Notes: generated from the sequence alone by a model not told the origin. Shown: positions 1-9,581, counted from the stretch's first letter. The stretch is 64,000 bases of DNA from Polaromonas sp. (GCF_029945685.1 NZ_JAQSDA010000014.1:62001-126000), one strand, 5' to 3'. A program made the numbers and translations.

Positions 1-230
1 TGCGCATGGGCGTGCTCACCGTGGCGCAGCTGCGCGAATACCGCGGCTACTTTTGGGTGATCGCCGCCATCGGTACCGCGCTGGTCACGCCGCCCGACGC
101 CGGCTCGATGATCATCCTGCTGCTGGTGGTCGGCGGGCTGTACGAAGTCGGCATCCTGGCCGCGCAGATGTTCGTCAAGCACACCGTCAAGCCCGGCGCC
201 GAGAGCGACACCGAGGCTGCCAAGCCCTAA
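1..230 (+). CDS. tatC: Sec-independent translocase subunit TatC, C-terminal fragment
   Basis: The open frame enters from the left edge and ends at TAA 228-230, so only about the last 75 residues are visible. They contain a hydrophobic helix, the loop LVTPPDAGS and a second helix LLLVVGGLYEVGIL, which is how TatC ends: helices 5 and 6 separated by a short PPD-type loop, then a hydrophilic tail. TatC is the twin-arginine signal receptor of the Tat export system in the inner membrane and works with TatA and TatB, whose genes should lie just to the left. The HtrA-type protease gene converges on it. Confidence 0.85.
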   Translation, partial: RMGVLTVAQLREYRGYFWVIAAIGTALVTPPDAGSMIILLLVVGGLYEVGILAAQMFVKHTVKPGAESDTEAAKP

Positions 231-231
231 G

Positions 232-253
232 CAAAAAAAGGCCTGCGGCCCTT
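232..253 (-). terminator. Terminator-like hairpin after the HtrA protease gene
   Basis: Read on the minus strand, AAGGGCC-GCA-GGCCTTT forms a 7-bp stem (one G-T pair) followed by a run of T (A at 233-239 on the plus strand). It lies 48 bases past the protease stop codon. It is also the tail of a palindromic element copy, so the element may be serving as the terminator here. Confidence 0.5.
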
Positions 254-290
254 GTCTACAGGGCGCAGCCAGCTCTCGAAGTGATAGCGT
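232..290 (-). repeat. Palindromic element copy A (tatC/protease gap)
   Basis: Minus-strand copy of the dispersed element. Its recognisable blocks are GCTATCACTTCGAGAGCTG, then GCGCCC, AAGGGC, AGGCC and a T-rich end. It fills the space between the converging tatC and protease genes. Confidence 0.7.
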
Positions 291-300
291 CGGCAGCGCC

Positions 301-1455
<1,155 letters not shown>

Positions 1456-1697
1456 GGTGGGTCCAGAAGGAAACGGCCGTGAAGACGGAAAAACCAGAAA
1501 AGCAGAAAACGCGGCTGGGCAGGAAAGCGGGGGCCGGCAGGCAATTGCCAGAAGTTTCGATTTTCTCCCACTTTGCGCGGGCGTGGCCGGCCGCGGAGCC
1601 ATGTCCTGCGCGTCCTGGCTGGAGGGGAGATAATTTGCAGCAACCCTGCGCCCATGCAACCGCTCCGGTTTCGGGCCTCAAACACAAGGAATCCGTC

Positions 1698-2621
1698 ATG
1701 AAAGCTGCCAGTGTCCTCGCCACCATCGGAAACACGCCGCATATCCGGGTCAACCGGCTGTTTGGTGCGGCCTGCCAGACCCACCAGATCTACATCAAAT
1801 CGGAGCGCAGCAACCCCGGCGGCTCCATCAAGGACCGCATCGCGCTGTCCATGGTGGAGGCGGCCGAACAATCGGGCGCGCTCCAGCCCGGGGGCACCAT
1901 CATCGAGCCGACCTCGGGCAACACCGGCGTGGGCCTGGCGATGGTGGCGGCCGTCAAGGGCTACACGCTGGTGCTGGTGATGCCCGACAGCATGAGCATC
2001 GAGCGGCGCCGCCTGATGCTGGCCTACGGCGCCAGTTTCGAGCTCACGCCGCGCGAAAAAGGCATGAACGGGGCGATTGCCCGCGCCAAAGAGCTGGTAG
2101 CGCAGACCCCCGGCTCCTGGATGCCGCAGCAGTTTGAAAACCCGGCCAACATCGACATTCACGTGCGCACGACAGCGCAGGAAATCCTGGCGGATTTTCC
2201 TGACGGCGTGGACTACCTGATCACCGGAGTCGGCACCGGCGGGCACCTGAGCGGTGTCGCGCAGGTGTTGAAGGCCAAATTTCCGCGCACCCAAGTCTTT
2301 GCGGTGGAACCCTCGGCCTCGCCGGTGATCAGCGGCGGCAAACCCTCGCCGCACCCGATCCAGGGCATAGGCGCGGGCTTCATTCCGGCCAACCTGAAAA
2401 CCAGCCTGCTGGACGGCGTGATCCAGGTCGAAGGCGATGCCGCCAAGGACTATGCCCGCCGCAGTGCGACCGAAGAGGGCCTGCTGGTCGGCATTTCCTC
2501 AGGCGCCACGCTGGCCGCCATTGCCCAGAAGCTGCCGGAGATTCCTGCCGGCAGCACGGTGCTGGGTTTCAACTACGACACCGGTGAGCGCTACCTGTCG
2601 ATTGAAGGCTTCCTGCCTTGA
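1698..2621 (+). CDS. cysK: Cysteine synthase A (O-acetylserine sulfhydrylase)
   Basis: Makes L-cysteine and acetate from O-acetyl-L-serine and sulfide in the cytoplasm; fold type II PLP enzyme, 307 residues. Lys45 in NPGGSIKDR is the PLP Schiff-base lysine; EPTSGNTG (70-77) is the substrate loop and GVGTGG binds the PLP phosphate. The stretch [15 protein letters not shown] matches CysK rather than CysM. The start at 1698 follows CAAGGAA at ribosome-site distance; the open frame upstream overlaps the divergent promoter region and is not needed. A GC-rich repeat starts directly after its stop codon. Confidence 0.9.
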   Translation: MKAASVLATIGNTPHIRVNRLFGAACQTHQIYIKSERSNPGGSIKDRIALSMVEAAEQSGALQPGGTIIEPTSGNTGVGLAMVAAVKGYTLVLVMPDSMSIERRRLMLAYGASFELTPREKGMNGAIARAKELVAQTPGSWMPQQFENPANIDIHVRTTAQEILADFPDGVDYLITGVGTGGHLSGVAQVLKAKFPRTQVFAVEPSASPVISGGKPSPHPIQGIGAGFIPANLKTSLLDGVIQVEGDAAKDYARRSATEEGLLVGISSGATLAAIAQKLPEIPAGSTVLGFNYDTGERYLSIEGFLP

Positions 2622-2624
2622 AAC

Positions 2625-2718
2625 AAGCCCCCACGCTTGTTGCTGCGCGTACTGCGCTGCCTCCCGAGGGGGCGCTGCGCCTGCGGCCCGGCGAAGCCGG
2701 TTCCGCGGCCCCGGCTGG
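2625..2718 (+). repeat. GC-rich stop-codon-adjacent repeat, copy R1
   Basis: Starts four bases after the cysK stop with AAGCCCCCACGCT and ends with CCCCGGCTGG. Its 3' half, about 50 bases including CCGGCGAAGCCGG (a hairpin), is identical to copy R2 after sspA. It could fold as CCC/GGG and CCGGC/GCCGG stems. It separates cysK from the Nif3-family gene. Confidence 0.75.
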
Positions 2719-2738
2719 AAAAGAAAGGTGGGGTGTCC

Positions 2739-3521
2739 ATGAGTTCTGACAGCTCCGCGATTGCGCCGCGCGCCCTGTTGCTGGGCGCTTTTGACCAGTT
2801 GCTGCAGCCCGAAGGTTTCAAGGACTATGGGCCGAACGGCCTGCAGGTCGAGGGCAAGGCGGAGGTGCGCAAGATCGTCTCCGGCGTCACCGCCAGCCTG
2901 GCGTTGATCGAAGCGGCGGTGGCCGCGCAGGCCGACGCGATTTTTGTGCACCACGGCCTGTTCTGGCGCGGGCAGGACGGCCGGGTCACCGGCTGGATGA
3001 AGCAGCGGCTGGCACTGCTGCTGGCACATGACATCAATCTCTACGCCTACCATTTGCCGCTCGACGCCCATCCCGGACTCGGCAACAACGCGCAACTGGG
3101 CCTGCAGCTGGGCTTGAAGGCGGACCGCTGGTTCGGCGAGAACAAGCTGGGCTTCCTGGGCGGGCGCAGCGGCGCCGAAGAAGGTTTTGCCAGCGCCGCC
3201 AGCCTGGCTGCCCATGTCGAAAATGCATTGAACAGGCCGGTTACCCTTGTCGGTCTTGCGCCGGCAGCTATTAAAAACATAGCATGGTGCAGCGGTGGTG
3301 CGCAGGGCTACTTCGAGGACGCGATTGCCGCCGGGGCCGATGCCTTCATCACCGGCGAGATCTCCGAGCCCCAGGCGCATTACGCCCGCGAGATGGGCGT
3401 GGCCTTCATTGCCTGCGGTCACCATGCGTCCGAGCGTTACGGCGCGCCTGCGGTGGCGGCGCACGTGGCCGCGCAGTTCGGGCTGGCGCACGAGTTCATC
3501 GACATCGACAACCCGGCCTGA
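2739..3521 (+). CDS. Nif3-family dinuclear metal-centre protein (YbgI type)
   Basis: 260 residues; E. coli YbgI is about 247. The metal-site signatures are present: VHHGLFW (tandem His), HLPLDAH (Asp and His) and CGHHASE (His and Glu) near the C-terminus. Database entries often call the family 'GTP cyclohydrolase 1 type 2', but its physiological reaction is not established and I would not use that name. The start ATG at 2739 (MSSDSSAIA) is preceded by AAGAAAGGTGG. A palindromic element copy lies inside codons about 163-182 without disturbing the frame or the flanking conserved AWCSGGAQ segment. It converges with the next gene, 15 bases away. Confidence 0.85.
   Translation: MSSDSSAIAPRALLLGAFDQLLQPEGFKDYGPNGLQVEGKAEVRKIVSGVTASLALIEAAVAAQADAIFVHHGLFWRGQDGRVTGWMKQRLALLLAHDINLYAYHLPLDAHPGLGNNAQLGLQLGLKADRWFGENKLGFLGGRSGAEEGFASAASLAAHVENALNRPVTLVGLAPAAIKNIAWCSGGAQGYFEDAIAAGADAFITGEISEPQAHYAREMGVAFIACGHHASERYGAPAVAAHVAAQFGLAHEFIDIDNPA
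3226..3285 (-). repeat. Palindromic element copy B, inside the Nif3-family gene
   Basis: Minus-strand copy in a plus-strand gene: GCTATGTTTTTAATAGCTGC, then GGCGC, GACAAGGG, CCGGCC. The blocks and spacing match intergenic copies E and G well. It encodes part of NRPVTLVGLAPAAIKNIAW in the host gene. Confidence 0.7.
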
Positions 3522-3536
3522 GAGTGGTGTGTGTTG

Positions 3537-4541
3537 TCAGGCCGGCGTCTTGCGTGGGCGGGCGCCATGGCCGTTGCGTGCTTGGTGCGGCCGCACCGAG
3601 CGCATGGCATTCCAGCTGACGCCCAGCTGGGCGTTTTCCACCGGCACGGCCTGACGGCTGATCTCGTCGAGCAGGGCGGCGCGTGAGCGCATGCCGCGCG
3701 CCGCCATGGCCATCTCCTCGGCCTCGTGCAGCAGCTGGGCCACGTCCCGGCCCGCGCCGGTCAGATGAACCATACCGACGCTGATGTCGGCGCTGATCCG
3801 GATGCGTTCGCCACTCAGCGCGCTGATCTCCAGCGGCCGCCGCAGGCTGGAGGCCTCGCGCAATCCCATGGTGCGTATCCAGTCGGGCGAATGCATGCTT
3901 TCGATCAGCACCACGAAACAGCGGTCGTCATACCGACCCGCGGGGTTGACGACGCCGGTGTGGCGCTGCATGCCGGTCTGCAGCAGCACTGACGGCCGGC
4001 CGGTGTCGAGCGCCAGCCAGTACAGGCCGAGTTGCAGTGGAAGGGTCAGCAGGCAGCCGGCAGCCAGCCCCCAGGCGAGTCGGTCGCCCTGCTGCGCCGC
4101 GCGCACGGCCAGCCACAAGGCCACCGACAGGCTCAGGATGGCCAGCGCCGCCGACGCCGGCAGTTGCCAGCCAGGCGCGAGCAGCAGGCACAGCGGCCCA
4201 CCCGTCAGACACAGAATGCTGGCACTGCGAAAACCCAGTTCGGTGAGCCGGTCGCGCCTGGCGGCGGCCAGCCACTGACTCGCACCGTGCGTACCCAGGC
4301 CGCCGCACATGGGCCCGAGCAGCACCTGGGCCGTGTGCAGCCAGGACGCATCGGGGCGTGGCAGCAAGGTTGCAGCAAGACCGCTGAGCAGGAGGAAAAA
4401 ACCCCAGCAGGCCGTGAGGTAAATCAGGCTCTGCACACTGGCCCGGCTTCGGCTGAAGAGCGCGTCTGCCGCGCCGAGCAGAACCACCAGGCCCATCGAT
4501 CCTGCGGCGGCGCTCCAGATGATGGTTTCGGCCGTGTTCAT
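3537..4541 (-). CDS. Membrane protein with a degenerate, truncated GGDEF-like C-terminus
   Basis: 334 residues. The first ~185 hold about six hydrophobic helices, beginning with IIWSAAAGSMGLVVLLGAAD. The C-terminal part (about 205-285) resembles only the second half of a GGDEF domain: GRYDDRCFVVLIE sits where the GG(D/E)EF loop would be, followed by a beta strand (IRISADISVGMV) and a helix pair ending AEEMAMAARG, like the usual RADxALYxAK. The first half, with its Mg-binding Asp, is missing: only about 25 residues separate the last helix from the pseudo-signature. A diguanylate cyclase activity is therefore unlikely. It could be a sensor remnant or a catalytically dead regulator. It converges with the Nif3-family gene and is divergent from pdxA. 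Confidence 0.6.
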   Translation of the reverse strand: MNTAETIIWSAAAGSMGLVVLLGAADALFSRSRASVQSLIYLTACWGFFLLLSGLAATLLPRPDASWLHTAQVLLGPMCGGLGTHGASQWLAAARRDRLTELGFRSASILCLTGGPLCLLLAPGWQLPASAALAILSLSVALWLAVRAAQQGDRLAWGLAAGCLLTLPLQLGLYWLALDTGRPSVLLQTGMQRHTGVVNPAGRYDDRCFVVLIESMHSPDWIRTMGLREASSLRRPLEISALSGERIRISADISVGMVHLTGAGRDVAQLLHEAEEMAMAARGMRSRAALLDEISRQAVPVENAQLGVSWNAMRSVRPHQARNGHGARPRKTPA

Positions 4542-4734
4542 GCCGCTTCCTTGTGCGGCGCAGGGGCGCCGCAGAGCGTTTGCGCGAGAATACCGGCAGG
4601 ATGCATGTCTTCGCTTTCCCTTGCACAGTGGCCCTGTCGGCTACTCGTCCGTCAGGTGGGCCGGCAAGCAGCTTGTGGACGCCGTGGCGCGCCCGGCAAA
4701 CCATTATGAGACGAACAGACCACCAGAGGAAGAC

Positions 4735-5796
4735 ATGCACGAGTTGAGAAACCGGCCTCTGGCCATCACCATGGGCGATCCGGCCGGGATCGGGCCGGAA
4801 ATCATCGCCAAGGCTTTTCGCGACGCGCCGGCCGAGCTGGCCGGCTGTGTCGTGGTCGGTGATGTCGCCAGCTTGCGCCGCGCCGCACAGCTGGTGGGCG
4901 GCGGTGCGGCTCGGGCATCCCCCGTGGCCCAACTCGACGCGGCCAGCCACTGGCAGGACGTGCCGCCGCGCTGCATCCCGGTGCTACAAAAATGTGAGCT
5001 GCCTGCGCCCGTGGCGTTTGGGAAAATCAGTGCTTTGGCTGGAAAAGCGGCGGCGGACTGCATTGTCTGGGCGGCCCGCGCGACCCTGGCCGGCGAGTGC
5101 GCGGCCATGGTCACCGCGCCGATTCACAAGGAGGCGCTGGCCGCCGCCGGCACGGCGTTTGCGCGTTTCCCCGGCCACACCGAACTGCTGCAGGCCGAAG
5201 CCGCGGCCTTTCTCGGCAAGGACGTGTCCGCGTTGCCGGTGCGCATGATGCTGGCCAACGATGAGCTCAAGACCGTGCTGGTCAGCATCCACCTCTCTCT
5301 TCGCGAGGCGATAGCCGCCGTCACCTTCGACAACGTGTTGCAGACCCTGCGCATCACGCATCAGGCGGTGCGTAGCGCCTCGGGCGGCAGGGCGCGCATT
5401 GCGGTAGCCGGCCTCAACCCGCATGCGGGCGAGGGCGGACTGTTCGGCCGCGAAGAGCTGGACATCATCGCGCCGGCGATCGCCAGGGCCCGCGAAGAGG
5501 GGCTGGATGTGAGTGGCCCCTTCGCGCCCGACACCGTGTTCATGAGAGCCCGCGCCCCGGCCGATCGGGACGGCGAGTTCGACGTGGTGGTGGCGATGTA
5601 CCACGACCAGGGCCTGATCCCGGTCAAGTACCTCGGGGTGGAGCAGGGCGTCAATGTCACGCTGGGCCTGCCGCTGGTGCGCACCAGCCCGGACCACGGC
5701 ACCGCGTTTGACATTGCGGGCACAGGAAGGGCCGACCCGTCCAGCCTGCTGGCGGCCATTCGCATGGCACGAAGGCTGGCCGCCTTAAGCGGTTAA
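4735..5796 (+). CDS. pdxA: 4-hydroxythreonine-4-phosphate dehydrogenase
   Basis: Acts in the DXP-dependent pyridoxal phosphate pathway, oxidising 4-phosphohydroxy-threonine; cytoplasmic dimer. 353 residues. It has the N-terminal MGDPAGIGPE motif and the metal-binding histidines in APIHKE, NPHAGEGG and MYHDQG, with the C-terminal LGLPLVRTSPDHGTAFDIAG core. ATG 4735 (MHELRNRPLAITMGDPAG) follows GAGGAAG; the open frame upstream is not conserved. Codons 83-101 (VLQKCELPAPVAFGKIS) coincide with a palindromic element copy and resemble, at peptide level, the linker of the giant oxidoreductase at 44.1 kb. Confidence 0.9.
   Translation: MHELRNRPLAITMGDPAGIGPEIIAKAFRDAPAELAGCVVVGDVASLRRAAQLVGGGAARASPVAQLDAASHWQDVPPRCIPVLQKCELPAPVAFGKISALAGKAAADCIVWAARATLAGECAAMVTAPIHKEALAAAGTAFARFPGHTELLQAEAAAFLGKDVSALPVRMMLANDELKTVLVSIHLSLREAIAAVTFDNVLQTLRITHQAVRSASGGRARIAVAGLNPHAGEGGLFGREELDIIAPAIARAREEGLDVSGPFAPDTVFMRARAPADRDGEFDVVVAMYHDQGLIPVKYLGVEQGVNVTLGLPLVRTSPDHGTAFDIAGTGRADPSSLLAAIRMARRLAALSG
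4981..5038 (+). repeat. Palindromic element copy C, inside pdxA
   Basis: Plus-strand copy: GTGCTACAAAAATGTGAGCT, then GCGCCCGTGGC, TTTGGG, AAATC, GTGC. It is closest to copy I at 44.1 kb, sharing GCGCCCGTGGC and the reading frame. It lacks the second half of the usual GCTAT/ATAGC stem, so it counts as a diverged copy. Confidence 0.5.
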
Positions 5797-5848
5797 AACG
5801 CCTGCGGTCAAACAGGGACGGGCGTCAACAGCTATCAAATCAATATCA
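5793..5848 (-). repeat. Palindromic element copy D, overlapping the pdxA stop
   Basis: Minus-strand copy: ATTTGATAGCTGTTGACGCC, then CGTCCC, AGGCG and TTTTAA. Its tail reaches the pdxA stop codon (5794-5796). It lies between the converging pdxA and mscL genes. Confidence 0.6.
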
Positions 5849-5865
5849 AAAGCCATGACTTTTCA

Positions 5866-5957
5866 AGCGGGGGCCGCCGGTCTGGCTTCGCCAGCCGGCA
5901 GGCGCCGCCCCTGAGGGGGAGGGCCGCTACACGAAGTGAGCGGCCAACGGGGGGAAC
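5866..5957 (-). repeat. GC-rich stop-codon-adjacent repeat, copy R4 (variant)
   Basis: Read on the minus strand it begins right after the mscL stop with CCCCCCGTTGGCCGC and continues through CCCCCTCAGGGG, GGCGCCTGC and TGGCGAAGCCA to GGCCCCC. The architecture (C-run/G-run stem, then a xGGCGAAGCCx stem, then GGCCCC) equals copies R1-R3, but the sequence is a diverged subtype. Confidence 0.55.
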
Positions 5958-6386
5958 CTACTTCCTTAGGCTGTCCCGGATCTCCCGCAACAGCACCACG
6001 TCTTCGGACGGGGCGGCGGGCGCCGCCGGTGCTGCCGGGGTTTCCCTCTTCAGGCGATTGATCTGCCTGATCATCAGGAAGATGATGAACGCCAGAATGG
6101 CGAAGTTGACCGCCACCGTGATGAAGTTGCCATAGGCAAACACCGGAACGCCGGCCTTTTTCAGCGCGTCGAGTGTCATGACCGTGCCCGCAGGCACACT
6201 GCCCAGGACGACAAAAAGATTCGAGAAGTCGATCTTGCCGACCAGCGCGCCCACCAGCGGCAGGATCAGGTCGCTGACCACCGAATCCACAATCTTGGCG
6301 AAAGCGGCGCCTATGATCACGCCCACCGCGAGATCGACGACGCTGCCCTTGACGGCAAACTCCTTGAATTCCTGCATCATTCCCAT
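5958..6386 (-). CDS. mscL: Large-conductance mechanosensitive channel
   Basis: Homopentameric inner-membrane channel that opens under extreme membrane tension and releases solutes during hypo-osmotic shock. 142 residues against about 136 in E. coli. The start [20 protein letters not shown] at 6386 is preceded by AAGGAGAACACC on the minus strand; the longer open frame is not needed. TM1 carries the constriction-lining [16 protein letters not shown]2 lies near residues 70-100 ([18 protein letters not shown]), and a charged C-terminal helix ends [11 protein letters not shown]. It is divergent from petA. Confidence 0.93.
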   Translation of the reverse strand: MGMMQEFKEFAVKGSVVDLAVGVIIGAAFAKIVDSVVSDLILPLVGALVGKIDFSNLFVVLGSVPAGTVMTLDALKKAGVPVFAYGNFITVAVNFAILAFIIFLMIRQINRLKRETPAAPAAPAAPSEDVVLLREIRDSLRK

Positions 6387-6534
6387 GGTGTTCTCCTTGT
6401 GCTGCTTCTGTTGGCCGCCACCAGACGTTTCCTGGGGCAAGAAGGCGATTATCAGTGTTGCCGGGCCCACCGTGCCAGCCACCGGTCCTGGGCGCCTGAT
6501 GCCGCAGTCGCACCGTCGGGATGGCTTTCCCGCC

Positions 6535-6564
6535 TTGAAAAAGAACTTCGCGCTCCGTTACAAT
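6535..6564 (+). promoter_or_regulatory. Sigma-70-type promoter for petABC
   Basis: TTGAAA (6535-6540), an 18-base spacer, and TACAAT (6559-6564). Transcription would start near 6571, leaving an untranslated leader of about 55 bases before petA. This is one of the clearest promoter matches in the window. Confidence 0.6.
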
Positions 6565-6626
6565 CCCGGGTTGACCCCAATAAGCCCTCTTTCAAGTTTT
6601 TCAAGCCCTGTTCTTGTAGGACATCC

Positions 6627-7250
6627 ATGACCCAAGCAAGCCTTAACGTGCCGCCCGGCGCACCGATTGACAAAGACAAAAGAAACTGGATCGTGACCAC
6701 TTGCGCCGTCGGCGGTGCCGGCGTGGCCGCTGTCGCGGTGCCCTTCGTCAGCACCTTCCAGCCTTCCGAGCGTGCCAAGGCCGCCGGTGCGGCTGTCGAG
6801 GTGGATATCTCGGCCCTGAAGCCCGGCGAGAAGCTCACGGTGGAATGGCGCGGCAAGCCGGTGTGGATTGTCAGGCGCACGCCCGAGCAGCTGGCCGAAC
6901 TGCCCAAGCTCGATGCGGAGCTGGCCGATCCGAAGTCGCTGCGAAAACCCGGGGAACTCACGCCGGAGTACGCGCGCAATGAACACCGCTCGATCAAACC
7001 GGAATTCCTGGTGGCCGTCGGCATCTGCACCCACCTGGGTTGCTCGCCCAGCGACAAGTTCCAGCCGGGGGCCCAGCCCTCGCTGCCCAATGACTGGGCA
7101 GGCGGTTTCTTGTGCCCTTGCCACGGCTCGACCTTCGACATGGCCGGCCGTGTCTTCAAGAACAAGCCGGCGCCGGACAACCTCGAAGTGCCGCCCCACA
7201 TGTACCTGTCAGACGCCAAGCTGCTGATTGGCGAAGACAAAAAAGCCTGA
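6627..7250 (+). CDS. petA: Ubiquinol-cytochrome c reductase, Rieske iron-sulfur subunit
   Basis: Transfers electrons from ubiquinol to cytochrome c1 in the bc1 complex, on the periplasmic side of the inner membrane. 207 residues. A Tat-compatible N-terminus (DKDKRNW then a hydrophobic helix at about 21-42) anchors the protein. The 2Fe-2S ligands are in CTHLGC (134-139) and CPCHGS (163-168). ATG 6627 follows TAGGACATCC. First gene of petA-petB-petC, with a good promoter about 60-90 bases upstream. Confidence 0.96.
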   Translation: MTQASLNVPPGAPIDKDKRNWIVTTCAVGGAGVAAVAVPFVSTFQPSERAKAAGAAVEVDISALKPGEKLTVEWRGKPVWIVRRTPEQLAELPKLDAELADPKSLRKPGELTPEYARNEHRSIKPEFLVAVGICTHLGCSPSDKFQPGAQPSLPNDWAGGFLCPCHGSTFDMAGRVFKNKPAPDNLEVPPHMYLSDAKLLIGEDKKA

Positions 7251-7322
7251 AGCTTTGCTGGACATTCCGCAGGCGCCGCGACGCCCGCCAAGTCCCCCAT
7301 CGAGTAGCAAATAGGACCCCTT

Positions 7323-8723
7323 ATGGCTGAATTCAAAGAAATTTCCCCCGAAGCGCCGGCTGCCGCCAGGTTGATGAACTGGGTCGACAACCGTTTCCCG
7401 GCGAGCAAGCTCTACAAAGAGCACATGAGCGAATATTACGCACCGAAGAACTTCAACTTCTGGTACGTGTTCGGCTCGCTGGCCCTGCTGGTGCTGGTCA
7501 TCCAGATCGTCACCGGCATTTTCCTGACCATGCATTACAAGCCCGACGCCGCACAGGCGTTCGGTTCGGTCGAGTACATCATGCGCGACGTGCCCTGGGG
7601 CTGGCTGATCCGCTACATGCACTCGACCGGCGCCTCGGCATTTTTTGTCGTGGTCTACCTGCACATGTTCCGCGGCCTGCTCTACGGCAGCTACCGCAAG
7701 CCGCGCGAGCTGATCTGGATTTTCGGCTGCGCGATTTTTCTGGCACTGATGGCCGAGGCCTTCATGGGCTACCTGCTGCCATGGGGGCAGATGAGCTACT
7801 GGGGCGCCCAGGTGATCGTCAACCTGTTTGCCGCGATTCCCTTCATCGGTCCCGATCTGGCCCTGCTGATCCGCGGCGACTACGTGGTCGGCGACGCCAC
7901 GCTGAACCGCTTCTTTGCCTTTCACGTGATTGCCGTGCCGCTGGTGCTGCTGGGCCTGGTGGTGGCGCACCTGATTGCGCTTCACGAAGTCGGCTCCAAC
8001 AACCCTGACGGTGTGGAAATCAAGAAGCACAAGGATGCAAGCGGCAAGCCGCTCGATGGCATTCCTTTCCATCCCTACTACACGGTGCACGACATCTTTG
8101 CCGTCAGCGTGTTCCTGATGATCTTCTCGGCCATCATCTTCTTTGCGCCTGAGGCGGGCGGTTATTTCCTCGAATACAACAACTTCATCCCGGCCGATTC
8201 GCTGAAGACGCCGCTGCATATCGCCCCGGTGTGGTACTTCACGCCCTACTACTCGATGCTGCGCGCCATCACCAGCGAGATGATGTACGCCCTGATCGCC
8301 TGCGTGCTGGCGGGTGCGGTGCTGGGTGTGCTCAAGGCCAGGATGGCCGGCCTGTTCAAGGCCATCATCGTGGGCGCAGCCGTCGTGCTGATTGCCGCGA
8401 TGCTGATGATCGACGCCAAGTTCTGGGGCGTGGTTGTCATGGGCGGCGCGGTCATCATCCTGTTTTTCCTGCCCTGGCTGGACAACAGCGCAGCCAAGTC
8501 GATCCGTTACCGGCCCACCTGGCACTCCTGGTTGTACGGCATTTTTGTCGTCAACTTTCTGGTGCTCGGTTATCTGGGCATCAATCCGCCCTCAGTGATC
8601 AACGAGCGCGTCTCCCAAGTTGGAACGCTGTTCTATTTCGGCTTCTTCCTGTTGATGCCCTGGTGGAGCCGCCTGGGTACTTTCCGGCCGGTGCCTGAGC
8701 GCGTGACTTTTGCTGCCCATTGA
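7323..8723 (+). CDS. petB: Ubiquinol-cytochrome c reductase, cytochrome b subunit
   Basis: Integral membrane subunit with two b hemes and the Qo and Qi quinone sites; 466 residues, with extra C-terminal helices beyond the eight-helix core. Heme ligand histidines are visible in RYMHSTGASAFFVVVYLHMF and FFAFHVIAVPLVLLGLVVAH. The Qo-site motif reads PVWY (codons at 8226-8237) where mitochondria and alphaproteobacteria have PEWY. The start MAEFKEISPEAPAA is preceded by TAGGACCCC. It lies 72 bases after petA, and its stop is followed at once by the petC ribosome site. Confidence 0.96.
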   Translation: MAEFKEISPEAPAAARLMNWVDNRFPASKLYKEHMSEYYAPKNFNFWYVFGSLALLVLVIQIVTGIFLTMHYKPDAAQAFGSVEYIMRDVPWGWLIRYMHSTGASAFFVVVYLHMFRGLLYGSYRKPRELIWIFGCAIFLALMAEAFMGYLLPWGQMSYWGAQVIVNLFAAIPFIGPDLALLIRGDYVVGDATLNRFFAFHVIAVPLVLLGLVVAHLIALHEVGSNNPDGVEIKKHKDASGKPLDGIPFHPYYTVHDIFAVSVFLMIFSAIIFFAPEAGGYFLEYNNFIPADSLKTPLHIAPVWYFTPYYSMLRAITSEMMYALIACVLAGAVLGVLKARMAGLFKAIIVGAAVVLIAAMLMIDAKFWGVVVMGGAVIILFFLPWLDNSAAKSIRYRPTWHSWLYGIFVVNFLVLGYLGINPPSVINERVSQVGTLFYFGFFLLMPWWSRLGTFRPVPERVTFAAH

Positions 8724-8737
8724 GCGGAGATCCTGAC

Positions 8738-9508
8738 ATGATGAAAACACTGAAAAAAATCGCTCTGGGCCTGGCGACTGTGCTTGCGCTTTCCGCGACC
8801 GCTGCATCTGCGGCCACCACCGGCATAGCCTGGGACAAGGCGCCCAGCAAGACCAACGACCTGGGCGCTCTGCAAAACGGCGCCAAGCTGTTCGTCAACT
8901 ACTGCCTGAACTGCCACTCCGCAGCGTTCATGCGCTACAACCGCCTGAAGGACATTGGCCTGACCGAGCAGCAGATCAAGGACAACCTGCTGTTTCCCAC
9001 TGACAAGGTGGGCGAGACCATGAAGGCCTCGATCGACCCCAAGCAGGCCAAGGACTGGTTTGGCGGCAATCCGCCTGACCTCACCGTGATCGCCCGTTCA
9101 CGCGCCGGCGCTGGCGGCTCGGGTGCCGACTACCTCTACACCTACATGCGCACTTTCTACCGCGACGAAACCACCGCCACCGGCTGGAACAACCTGGCCT
9201 TCCCCACGGTGGCCATGCCACATGTATTGTGGGAACTGTCGGGCGAGCGCAAGCCCCTGTACGAGGAAAAGGAAGAGCACGGCCACAAGGTGGCGGTCTT
9301 CAAGGGCTGGCAGCAAGTGACACCCGGTACCATGACGAACCTGCAGTACGACCAGGCCATGGGCGACCTGGTTGGCTACCTGCAATGGATGGCCGAGCCG
9401 GCACAAAATACCCGTGTCAGGGTCGGTGCCTGGGTGCTGTTGTTCCTGCTGTGTCTGACTTTTGTTGCCTGGCGCCTGAACGCGGCGTTCTGGAAAGACA
9501 TCAAGTAA
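8738..9508 (+). CDS. petC: Ubiquinol-cytochrome c reductase, cytochrome c1 subunit
   Basis: Heme c subunit that passes electrons to soluble cytochrome c. 256 residues: a signal peptide (MMKTLKKIALGLATVLALSA, cleavage near ASA-ATT), the heme-attachment motif CLNCH at 56-60, and a C-terminal anchor (VLLFLLCLTFVAWRLNAAFW). I chose ATG 8738 because GCGGAG sits 8 bases upstream; the frame is open further up but overlaps petB. Last gene of petABC. Confidence 0.95.
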   Translation: MMKTLKKIALGLATVLALSATAASAATTGIAWDKAPSKTNDLGALQNGAKLFVNYCLNCHSAAFMRYNRLKDIGLTEQQIKDNLLFPTDKVGETMKASIDPKQAKDWFGGNPPDLTVIARSRAGAGGSGADYLYTYMRTFYRDETTATGWNNLAFPTVAMPHVLWELSGERKPLYEEKEEHGHKVAVFKGWQQVTPGTMTNLQYDQAMGDLVGYLQWMAEPAQNTRVRVGAWVLLFLLCLTFVAWRLNAAFWKDIK

Positions 9509-9544
9509 TTTTTTTTCGCCGGGGCTGGCTTCCCGGCACCTTCT

Positions 9545-9581
9545 GGAGTGGATGCCTTCAACGTATCCACTCCTTTGCATT
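9545..9581 (+). terminator. Hairpin between petC and sspA
   Basis: GGAGTGGAT (9545-9553) pairs perfectly with ATCCACTCC (9565-9573) around an 11-base loop, followed by TTTGCATTT. The T-tract is interrupted, so it may be a partial terminator or attenuator rather than a full stop between the respiratory and ssp genes. Confidence 0.45.

Noticed and set aside
2739..3521. Calling the Nif3-family protein a GTP cyclohydrolase
   Set aside because: This database name rests on weak evidence; the true GTP cyclohydrolase I in the window is folE.
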